Positions 37,901-47,353 of a DNA stretch of 64,000 bases are shown here, piece after piece. How positions within the stretch are numbered: position 1 is the first letter of the stretch; every line of letters starts with the position of its first letter. Both the position numbers and the translations under genes were made by a program. The stretch spans positions 2,984,069 to 3,048,068 of the forward strand of contig JARUPZ010000027.1 in NCBI GenBank assembly GCA_031213475.1. The letters run 5' to 3'. The notes under the pieces are model-generated. The model did no database searches, was not told where the DNA came from, and saw nothing but the letters and a program-made list of their open reading frames with translations. Origin of the DNA: Nereocystis luetkeana (lineage: Eukaryota > Sar > Phaeophyceae > Laminariales > Laminariaceae).

Positions 37901-39060
37901 TCAGGGTCGGCACGCTGCACACACAGCCTCGCTGGAGGAGCTACCGGAGATTGCACGCCCACCTGGACCAGGCGACCCGCTGGGGGGGAGCGAGACCAAG
38001 GCCTTCGCCAAAGCTCGCTACAGAAGTCTACAAGGAGCAGGAGCCACTGCTTGCCTTCGGGCGAGGCCAACAGACTCGCTCCGTGTCATACCAGCAGCGG
38101 AGTTCGTGGGCATGGGAAGGCGCTTCATGGGCATCGAGGAGCACGTGGCAGTGAGGTGCCCCTGCTGCGACGCAGTCGACATAGACACACGCCACGCACG
38201 CATCTGTCCCAGAGAAGGGGCACAGGTAAAACAACATCAACCGTTAGTTCACGCGATATCCCGCACGCTGAAGCAGCTGGGAATCCCACACCAAGTAGAG
38301 AGGTGAACCGTTCACTGCAGACCGGAACCTGCGGATGGACTTCGTTCTCAGGAGAGGAGGTCTTCGGGACGCTCCTAACAGGGAATACAGGGAAAAGTTC
38401 ATCCTGCTGGACGTCACCCATGCAGACCCGCAAGCGCAGGCCCACCTGCGAGGAGGCAGCACTGATCATGATGGATCAGCCGCCTCTACCTCCGAGGCGC
38501 ACAAGCACAATACGCGCGTCCGGGACATGTGTCCTTCGACGAGCGGAGCCACAAACTAGCCACCTTAGCGGTGGAAAGCTTTGGGCGCCTCGGGGTACAG
38601 GGCAGCAACTTCATCGACCAGCTGGCAGCTAGCGTCGTGGGGGGGAGGGATGATGGGTCGATGGCAAGGAAGGGGGTGGTAAAGGAACGCCTGCTCCAAA
38701 TCGTCTCGGTGACCACCCAGGTCGCCATTTCGAGGAGGGTGTCGCGGTTCAAGCTCCCGCCAAGAAAGAAGAAGGAAAAGGGGGGGGGGGGACGACAGAC
38801 CCACGCCGATGGCGTGGAGATGGAGCTTGGATGCAGCTTGCAGCTTAGGATTTAATAATAGAACGTAATGAGAAGGAAGGAGCAAGGACGGCAAATGGAG
38901 TAGACAAGCCGAAAGTTGGCACAGAAGGGGGGTAGACTTGGTGCGCGGGCTTCCTTTTGTTTCCGAGGTTTTCTTCTTTCGGGAAAGTTATGAGTGATCA
39001 ATGTTGAAGATCATGCTGCACATTGTCGGGTGGCAAGAGAAATAAAAATAATAAAAAATA
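34990..39060 (+). mobile_element. Decayed non-LTR retrotransposon: RING-like finger, RT, CCHC finger, likely REL endonuclease
   Basis: Order on the plus strand: a purine-rich leader (35045-35240); a RING-like Cys/His patch around 35350-35530 (PCGQGLHVLHARC, LRCPEVNC); reverse transcriptase from about 36300 (GPGNDGQRFAHLQ) through motif A-like TDCSYAFN, motif B-like SSGVQQGDPMGP and motif C-like FAYMDDVSL near 36960; a CCHC finger (CPCCDAVDIDTRHARIC) near 38160; then LRMDFVL and FILLDVTHAD (about 38330-38420), typical of a PD-(D/E)xK restriction-like endonuclease, and a conserved tail (LLQIVSVTTQVAISRRVSRF) near 38700. The reading frame shifts near 35950, 36540 and 37520 and after 38300, and a TAG interrupts it at 37227-37229. 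The 3' end near 39018 is CACATTGTCGGGTGGCAAG with an A-rich tail. CCHC plus REL-type nuclease suggests the R2/CRE-like side of non-LTR elements. It is not functional as it stands. Confidence 0.75.
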
Positions 39061-39364
39061 GGAAAAATGTTTTAAAAAGTAATCCTTCTACGAGTACTCG
39101 TATACCGCGTTTCTGTGGGAGTATAATATGGTCAGCGCGGTTTTAGTATGGTGTACATCAATACTATTATTATAATGCTATACAGCAGAGAGCAGTAAAA
39201 CTGCTGTGCATACAGGAATACTTCGTATACTGCTATAGGAATAAGAATGCATGTTATTCGTTTCAGTCGGCTGGAAGTGGCAAACACACGCGCGCGCGTA
39301 GACCACGGCGGGAGGAAGATGTACCAGGCACACATACCTTTTCGGATGCGTTTGGGAATACGTT

Positions 39365-39545
39365 ATTATTATGCTTGCCATCCGTCAATGTGTAAAAAAA
39401 AAGGCTAACAGAAAGTGAAGAACTCTCCAGAACACGAAAGCGCGGCAGTCATACGACAAATCAGAACTGATGTGACGCTCATGAAGACTACTGCAACCAA
39501 CATCCCTCCATCATCCACCAAAAAACGACCACTCCCCCCTTCGCC
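39365..39545 (-). mobile_element. Truncated retroelement 3'-end copy (right flank, inverted)
   Basis: Reverse complement of the 34411-34600 stretch: TTTTTTGGTGGATGA, TAGTCTTCATG, TTCTGGAGAGTTCTTCACTTT and a terminal ACACATTGACGGATGGCAAG are all recognisable with roughly 85% identity by eye. With the left copy it forms inverted flanks around the central retroelement. Two truncated insertions in opposite orientation explain this more simply than true terminal repeats. Confidence 0.6.
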
Positions 39546-40278
39546 ACAGTCTCGTTTTGGGGACAAATGACGACAAATGACTTGGAATTTGAGTTGTGTG
39601 TCCCAAAAACGGGACTGGAGTTCTAAAAGCCCCCCCTTAAAAATACACTGATTTATTTACCCAAATATAGTGGCTACATTATTATCACGATACGTAGGGG
39701 AAGGAACTCAGACTGGACGTCGTTGTGTAAAAAGCAGAAAGAACGCAAGAGAGAGTACTTAAACTGCTGTTCATGATAAAAGTAGTAGTACTTGGAAATA
39801 GAGGGGGATCTTTTTGCAGTTCGTATGTACTGTTTAGTACACGTGGCAGAGGTGTCTGTTGGTACGTTGGTACACCCAAGGCTTGCGCCCTGCAAATTTG
39901 TACAACTATGAGTACGACTTATTAATGCGGGCAAGGGCTTTTGCTAAGGTTTGGGATAAGACGCCTTGACAGCCGACAGTACGAAATACTTCCCAACCCC
40001 ACAACAGAAGCTGGACTGTGGTGAGAAAACTGAAAGTTCAACGTGAGCCGTGAGCCGTGGATGCACCCTGAGATAGTGAATCTTTCCGGGAAACGTTGCC
40101 CCCGCAACGATTGCCCCCTTCCCCCTTTTGAACATGTCACCGAAAATCATGTGAAAACCTGAATTCTTGACGGAGCAACAGAGCAGCAAAGGAAGGCGCG
40201 AATATCTAACCCCTGCTGTGTATCCCCCACTGCTACGCACCTACGGGGTTCTGTAGTGAAAACTTACAACCTTTCATC

Positions 40279-43200
40279 ATGGGTATAACGGGGTTGACCA
40301 AACTTCTTTCAGATGAGGCGCCGAACTGCATGAAGGAGGTCGACCTGGATTCCTTGACAGGGCGCAAAGTGGCGGTCGATGCGTCGATGGCCATGTACCA
40401 GTTCCTGGTGAGTGGTTTCCGTCGCTGTCAGCTATAATCTACAGCAGTGCTGCTGCAAGGGCCCACCAAAATTTCATGATGCGATGATCACCGGTCACAC
40501 GTCTGCTTAATTTTTTTCAGCTGTCGCACGTACTGCTGCTGTACAAGGCATTGATCGGAGGTCGGTTCATGACGGGTAACATTGTTGTTGCTTTTTTTTC
40601 GCCAGTCGCGTTTTTGAATTTGAATTTGTCCATCCGTACTCGTACGCTTCCCTTTGATGCATGAATGGCAGATCGCTGTGCGTTCCGGAGGAGAAGGGCA
40701 GTCACAGATGCTCACCAACGAGGCTGGGGAGGTGAGGGTTATGCGCGTACGGCCAGGGACGGTAGCTAACTATTGTAATTGCATCATGTTTCCACGAACG
40801 CTGAGCCATGCCCTTCTTCTGGCCGGATGCGCCCTCGTGTCTGGCCGTGCCTTTCGGCGATCTCCCAGGTAACCAGTCATATTCAAGGCATGTTCAATCG
40901 GACGATACGGATGCTTACCAAGGGCGTCAAGCCCTGCTACGTTTTCGACGGCAAGCCTCCGCAGCTGAAGGGAGGGGAGGTATGAAGCGGTTGCGTAGAT
41001 ATCTTGCATGTTTTGCCGGAAAAAAGGATGCACATTAATTCAGAGTCACAATTTAATGAATAATAATTACATGTCCCCACGACTCGTGAATGGTGGAAAT
41101 TGGTCCTCGCACGCCCCATTTAATTTTCTTCTCTCTAAAACATAAATATTACAATATACTGGCAGGCACGCATCCTACACCCGACCGCATTTTTTTCAAT
41201 TTGAGAATCCGATGACCTATAAGTCGTCGGGTTTTGGCATTTGGATCATCAGATCTTCCAACCGAATAGTGGCATGCTCTCTAAATTCAAGATGTTATCC
41301 ACGATAGCAAACAGCAGCAGAATGATCGATGAGTTGGATGGTGACAGCTGTATAGCGACGTTGATACGTGCCCTACGCGCGGTCGGCGGGCGGCGCGTCT
41401 CTCCGTGGGCAGACTACAGTCGGCTGGCGCGGGCTCGGGCTCGGGCTAGAGACCAAGAGATTCGCACTAGGCGCGCACCTCTCCGTGATGTGCGTACTCG
41501 TAGACTACCGTACACTGCTGTACAGCAGCAGCAGTCAGCCACATTGTGAAACACAAAATACCAAGACAGGTTGACTCTAGCGCACTCGCCACGTCTCTTC
41601 GCCGTCAGACCAGAGGCAATCAGCCTTGACTCGGACGCTTGGGTCCTACGCGCAGTGCAGCGCACCCAGCGCGTCTCTTCGCGGCGCCAGAACGCCGATG
41701 AGTTGGTCTCGGCGTTTGCTCGTATCTCTGCACGCACAATAAACCTGATTTTTCCGCATAGGAAGACTGTTTCGATTCGCCAAGTTCACATCTGAAAAAG
41801 CGACCGGGTCAAAATCTGAAGCTCAAAAATCGAACCGCATAACAAACAGCCTAATATCAGATACCAGGTATAAAAAAACTCTCCGGAAAAAATGCCCACT
41901 CGTGGCAAGCTACGTGCAACCTCGACTTTTTTCATTATTTCACTAATATAGACACCCATTCCTTGAATTCTACAGCTTCAGATTTTGTCTTCCTCATAGA
42001 CTGACTGTTTTTCCTACATGAGGCCATATCAAATCCGTAGCACGCGCGATCGAAGTATCACGCGCAGCTTGCAAAGATGATTTTCGACAATCCTCGATCT
42101 CGCAGCTGTTGTTTTTTCATTTTAAATATATCTACAGCAGTCGTAGGTAGCTTGGTATATAGCTCTGGGTGCCTTTCTGATTGAAGCTGTGCAAAGAGCC
42201 ACGACAAGGATATGGCACGATCCCCAATTTTCTCTGTAAATAAAAAACAAGTTCCTGGTACGAAATTCGGCACCATGTGTCGAGCCTAGGAGGACGTAGA
42301 GAGAGTGCTGGTATTCTGTATATACTGCTGTGCCAGGTCCGTCGGCTTATTTCGTGTCGCTTTTGCTTGAAATACCACTGCTGCTATCCCCCTATGGCAA
42401 CAGGTATCAGGGTACTTCAACAGCAGTATGTATGATATTACCAGGGTTTTTCGCGGGTCAGGTCAAACCTCACGGATCGGGTCGGGTCGGGTCAGCGGAC
42501 CCGAGTCGACCCGCGAAAATTTGAGGTATGTTGACTTGACCCGACCCGACCCGCGAAATTTTGAGAGCCTCTTGACCCGACCCGACCCGTGAGATTTGAA
42601 AATCTCCTGACCCGACCCGACCCGACCCGACCCGACCCGACCCGACCCGCCACCTTCCGATTGGCCCGCGAGACCATTTATTCTGACCAGAGGGTTCGAC
42701 CCGCGGATCTGGCCCGTGGGTCGGCACTTCAAAAACAATTTATTGATCATTTTAGTGCCCCGCAGCGATATATGACCTGGCTGTAGTGGGTATAGATGGA
42801 TGAGGGCATGCGTATATGATTTTGGCGGTGTTTTAATGTTTGAGTATGATACCAAAGGAGTACTATTGAGTATTGCTAAGAGAAGCCATTGGGTAAGAGA
42901 GCGGGCAGTGATTCAAGTGTCGGATCCGCGAGCCGAATGCGCGGATCCGACCCGCGGGTCAGTAGAAAACAACTAGCGGGTCATGCTGGCCCAACCCGCG
43001 AGTGACCCGGTTCTCGCGGGTCATGACCTGACCCGATCCGTGAGCTTTTCATCACCTCTTGACCCGACCCGACCCGACTTGTGACATTTGAAAAACTCTT
43101 GGCCCGACCTGACCCGACCCACGAGATTTGAAAACCTGTCGACCCGACCCGTGAGACTTTGAACACTTCCTGACCCGCCCCGACCCGACCCGTGACAATT

Positions 43201-46200
43201 TCGAACACCACGTGACCCGACCCGCGCGTCGGGTCATGACCCGCGAAAAGCCCTGCATATTACCAACTGCCCTACGGGTGGCTCTCGCCGTTGCAAGTAG
43301 TCTTACAGCAGTACAACTATCTTATTATAGGCGTCCTGTATGTTTTTGTCAGCTGTTTATTCCAAGTAGTGGTAGAAACCAGCAAGAAAGTATGATGATT
43401 ATTCATGATTATTTCGAATTACGAACACGATCGACGAGGGAAGAAATGGTTGCAGTCTTCTCGCCATAAAAGTGCATGGCACGAACCGTAGCGGTGTAGT
43501 GGGGAGAGGGGTAAAAGCCTTACTATGTGACCCCGGATCCGAATTACCTCCAGGACGGAGAGAGATAGGGAGGGCGAAAATAATAAATGGAATGGGGGAA
43601 AAATAAGAAAACACATCAATATCATGGGCCCTTGATTTCATCATTTTTTTACGCGTAGCTGTGCGGGTTTTAGAATGCCCGTTATATTTTATATTCAAGC
43701 AAAACTGTCTTGTATTTTAGTGGACAATGGACAAATATATCGTATGGGTTTTAGCATGGCGATACTAATATACCTGGTACCATGAAGAATATTCATATTG
43801 GTTTAGTATGCCATACTAAACGCCATACCTGGTACACGCTAAGTAATCAAATGATCAATCAACCACGAAAGGCCCAAAATAAACTTGAGTCAAATCAAGC
43901 ACTTTTTTTGTTGATTTCCTGCACTAGTTCCAAGTCCCAGAGGCGGATGCGTAGTCCTGACCAGCTATTAATAGTCTCGATTTCGCGGGGAGCTGTCTTC
44001 TATTTTATTGGTACCAGGTATCATGATTTCACGTCTACAAATACTCATAACTAACTTTCAGGATGTTCGGTTCGGTTTTCATTCACCAGGTACCTGGCGT
44101 GTATAATGTTTGATTTTCTCCGCCGTGTTCATGATGTTTTCGATTCCGCTGGTGTTGAATTGAATTAATGCCGGGTAGCTGGCAAAGCGAACGGCGAAGC
44201 GCGCCAAGGCTGAGGAGGAGCTTAAGGTCGCCACCGAAGCGGACGACAAAAGCGACGTCGACAAGTTTTCCAAACGCCTGGTTAGAGTCACACGCGAACA
44301 CAACGAGGACTGCAAAAAACTACTGCGCCTGATGGGGGTTCCAGTTTTGACGGTGAGTGAATCCCTGCAGTGGTCACGATCGCACGGGTATCATAAATGA
44401 GCTCGGAAGATGTGTCTAATGTCGTACCTGGTACTATTTATGGATCACTACGTATTATGATACTATTTGCGGATAAAACAGCCTGTTTATTGTTGGAATA
44501 TCCACCATCCACCCATAGTGGTCACCTAATGGTCTGGCTTGCGATTGCAGGCTCCTTCCGAAGCTGAGGCTCAGTGCGCTGCTCTGGCTCTGGAGGGAGC
44601 GGTGTACGGTACCGCCACCGAAGACATGGATGCGCTCACGTTCAAGACACCTAAGCTGCTACGGCGCATGACCTTTTCTGGTGCGAGTCAGCCAATTCTT
44701 GAGGTTGACTACCAGAAGTTGCTCCAGGTATGTTCGGTTGGTGATAAATACTCGGATACTGATATGCCTGGATATGTAGTGCAGAAACATTGTCATCTGT
44801 CCAGATTGGGTTTTTCATCTATCACCGTTCCGGCGAATCTATGCTGCGAACAGGGGCTGGACTTCTCTCACGAGAAATTCGTAGACCTGTGCATCCTCTG
44901 CGGGTGCGACTACACGGGATCCATCAAAGGAATTGGTCCGAAGAAGGCATTCGCTCTAATTCGCCAGGTGAACCACAAGCAACTACCGCTGCCCTGTGTA
45001 TCGGTGTTTGCCACGTTGACTCCCTCTGGTAGAGTTACAGGCATGTGTGTGATGCAGCGAAAGTTCGTATACTATCGGCCATCTATAGGGTAGAGGAAGG
45101 CTACAACCGCATGGATCAAAGCTCGTATACTCCTAAAGTGGTACCTGGTAGGTATACTCGATGCACAGTTTGTACAGCCCGGCGCGACCTGATGCGTGGC
45201 TACATGTGCTTCCTCGGAGACTACATCCATGCGGCGACTAACGTAAGCGGAGCGAGCTGAGCACCACAATTCGTACTCGTACTCATGGCATGTTTTACGG
45301 TGCATCCAGTTTTCATTGAATTCATCTCTCGGCAACGAAACTGTGGACTAATCCGCGTACAAGCATCAAATCGTACTAAGAGTTTCATTCTTCATGCCGC
45401 GAATTCATCGAATCGACGCCAATCTTGCCAGCATGGCACCATTGAGGAAGTCCTCAAGCACGTTGACGGGTCCAAGTACGCAATCCCGGACGATTGGTTG
45501 GAGCCCTCGGAGAGAGCCGAAAAGCGCAAACAGGTGAGGCAGGAGGCGAAACTGAGGAAGGAAGCCCGTGCGAAAGAAGAGGCGAAGATAAAGGTCGACA
45601 CCACCACGGAGGAGAAGGAAGCTGACACAAAGCCAGAGGCAAACGACGTCGCGGAGGAAAGCAAGACTTCAGCAGCAAAGCGCGAGCGAGAGACTGAGAA
45701 GGGCGAAGATAGCGAGGAGGAGCTAGATGACACACCTCCGATGTACCGCCAAGCCAGAGGACTGTTTCTCAAACCAGAGGTGTGGACAACTCCGCGTGCT
45801 ACCAAACGACAGCTTGTTTTCCATCGAATGCGAAATGACTCGTGGCTTCGTCCGTCGCTTTTGCAGGCAAGTTGATGTACTAAAACTGATTTGCACAGTT
45901 TTCTTGGTCCAGGTGGTACCAGCTGGTGAGTGCAAGCTGAAGTGGATAGATCCTGATGAGGCGGGACTGCTGAAATTCCTGGTGGAAGAAAAGGGGTGAG
46001 TGCTTCATTCAACCTAGGGTGAGGCATCGTTGTTCGTGCTGGAGAGTTGCGATAAAACTGAAGCTCGTGCATCAGTTTGATTTATCTGATTAATTAATGT
46101 CGACGATTCCGACTTGCTTCCGACTTGAACGACGTATCAATGTCCTGTGTGCCTGTGTGTGGACCTAAAAACTGCTGATGAGGACCGCCCGTTTTTTGCT

Positions 46201-46854
46201 TCCGACTTGAACGACGTATCAATGTCCTGTGTGTGGACCTAAAAACTGCTGATGAGGACCGCCCGTTTCGACCTCGCCCCTCTTCAAGAATGCGCAAGGG
46301 TATTGTACGTATTGTACCAGGTACAGTATACAGTAGTAGCTGCAACCTGCGGATGAAATGACGCATAATTCTAACGCGCATTTATTTGCGATGTCGGCAG
46401 GTTCAACGCCGATCGGGTGACATCTGGTATCGCCAAGCTCAAGAGTGCCCGAAAAAACGTGTCACAAAAGCGAATGGACTGGTGAGGTCAAAACGATCAG
46501 TGCAAATCATTGCACTCATCCTTAGATTTTCGCTTGCCTCCAGGTGTTTTTATATTGGAATTCCGTCATTGCTTTTGCTCGTAGGCCAAATTCGTGGTGT
46601 TGTGAGGTAGCAGACAGGGCATCATCGCTCCTTTTCCCATTAGCATACTCAAAGGCGATTGGGCATGTGGCATTAATTCTCATCAAGCTTCTTGTCCTCG
46701 TACTGCCGACCATCCTCCTTCGAACAGTTTTTTCAGCGTAATTCCCAGCCCAAACGCGGATGCCAAAGCAAAGGCCGTAAAGGGGAAGGCTAGCGCTGGA
46801 GCGAAAGGGAAAGCTGCGACCGCCAAGGGTAAAGGGAAGGACAAGAAGCGGTAG
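40279..46854 (+). CDS. FEN1: Flap endonuclease 1
   Basis: Structure-specific 5' nuclease that removes RNA/DNA flaps during Okazaki fragment maturation and long-patch base excision repair. Ten exons: 40279-40407, 40672-40731, 40869-40979, 44179-44352, 44551-44727, 44854-44967, 45432-45779, 45913-45995, 46401-46481, 46728-46854. Total 1,404 nt, 467 residues, all phases consistent. Starts [10 protein letters not shown], the family N-terminus. Predicted metal ligands are present: D34 (AVDAS), D90 (YVFDGKPP), E162/E164 (APSEAEAQ), D183/D185 (ATEDMD), D236 (GCDYTGS); the helix-hairpin-helix GIGPKKA follows. The PCNA-binding box QKRMDCFF (421-428) spans the last junction and is followed by a basic tail. 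Human FEN1 is 380 residues; the extra length is mainly a charged insertion at about 279-358 inside exon 7. Intron 3 is 3.2 kb and holds two transposon-like elements. Confidence 0.96.
41195..41851. mobile_element. MITE-like element (copy 2) in FEN1 intron 3
   Basis: Closely related to 14099-14882: shared runs include GGCATGCTCTCTAAATTCAAGAT, the CGATGAGTTGGA word, ACTGCTGTACAGCAGCAG, GCGCACTCGCCACGTCTCTT and CTTGGGTCCTACGCGCAG. The right terminal repeat is kept (CGAACCGCATAACAAACAGCC), while the left end is truncated or diverged. No coding capacity. Confidence 0.75.
42442..43255. mobile_element. hAT-type non-autonomous element made of GACCC/GGGTC repeats
   Basis: Ends are CAGGGTTTTTCGCGGGTCA on the left and TGACCCGCGAAAAGCCCTG on the right, which are inverted repeats with two mismatches. 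The 8-bp flanks are GATATTAC (42434-42441) and CATATTAC (43256-43263), a 7-of-8 match. A CAGGG terminus with an 8-bp duplication is the hallmark of hAT transposons. The arms consist largely of repeated GACCCGACCCG separated by short spacers ending in TTTGAAAAYCTC, so the element could fold into a long imperfect hairpin. The unrelated central part (about 42730-42900) holds no transposase. It sits in FEN1 intron 3. Confidence 0.75.
46116..46267. repeat. Near-perfect tandem duplication, 82-bp spacing, in FEN1 intron 8
   Basis: GCTTCCGACTTGAACGACGT begins at 46116 and again at 46198. The copies are identical apart from an 8-bp insertion (GCCTGTGT) in the first. The near identity indicates a recent event. 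Confidence 0.85.
46728..46736 (+). promoter_or_regulatory. Alternative 3' splice sites 9 nt apart at FEN1 exon 10
   Basis: Two usable acceptors precede the last FEN1 exon: CGAACAG ending at 46727 and TTTTTTCAG ending at 46736. Exon 9 ends in TG, so either acceptor completes a cysteine codon (TGT or TGC), and both keep the frame. The upstream site includes the codons for Phe-Phe-Ser and makes the PCNA box; the downstream site removes exactly those three residues. Both are preceded by pyrimidine-rich sequence. Confidence 0.6.
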
Positions 46855-47353
46855 GAACGGAGCCAACGGCGAAGCTTGAGGGGAGCATCCGCCGAATGTG
46901 CCCAAACCGTACGGTACAGTCAAGGCAAAGGATATGCTTGTCGTGTGCGCACCAACGCTTCCAAAGGCACACAAACACGGCGTAGAGTAAACGATGAACA
47001 AAAAAAGCGGGCCTCCATCCGCCACAGCGAACCCTGTCGCGATGTTATCTACCGAAGTTTAGTATTACTGAAAGGTTCCTTGAGATCGGTTTGTTGCCCT
47101 TTCGCTAGTGACGGACATCAATTTCCGCCGGAGGAAGAATAGCAGAGAGTGTTGCCCATTCTTCGACGCACTCCCATTCTTGTAGGTCCTGCACAGGCAA
47201 TACGCGAGGCGGACGTTTAGCGAGGATGTGGGGCAGACCGGTGTCTCGTGGTTGAAAACATTTGCTTCCGCTATATATTCGTATACGCGTCGTACGGGCT
47301 TGCTCAAACGAGCAAAGAGCGTGGTTGGTGGGAAACCTTCGAGACATCAACTT

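Noticed and set aside
34411-39545. Inverted flanks as terminal inverted repeats of a 5-kb DNA transposon
   Set aside because: The interior codes for a reverse transcriptase, and the same end also occurs in direct orientation at 39018; truncated non-LTR copies explain it better.
42470-43260. GACCC repeat frames as Arg/Val/Gly-rich proteins or a telomere-like repeat
   Set aside because: The frames are simple-repeat translations in all phases, and the arms are bounded by hAT-like ends.
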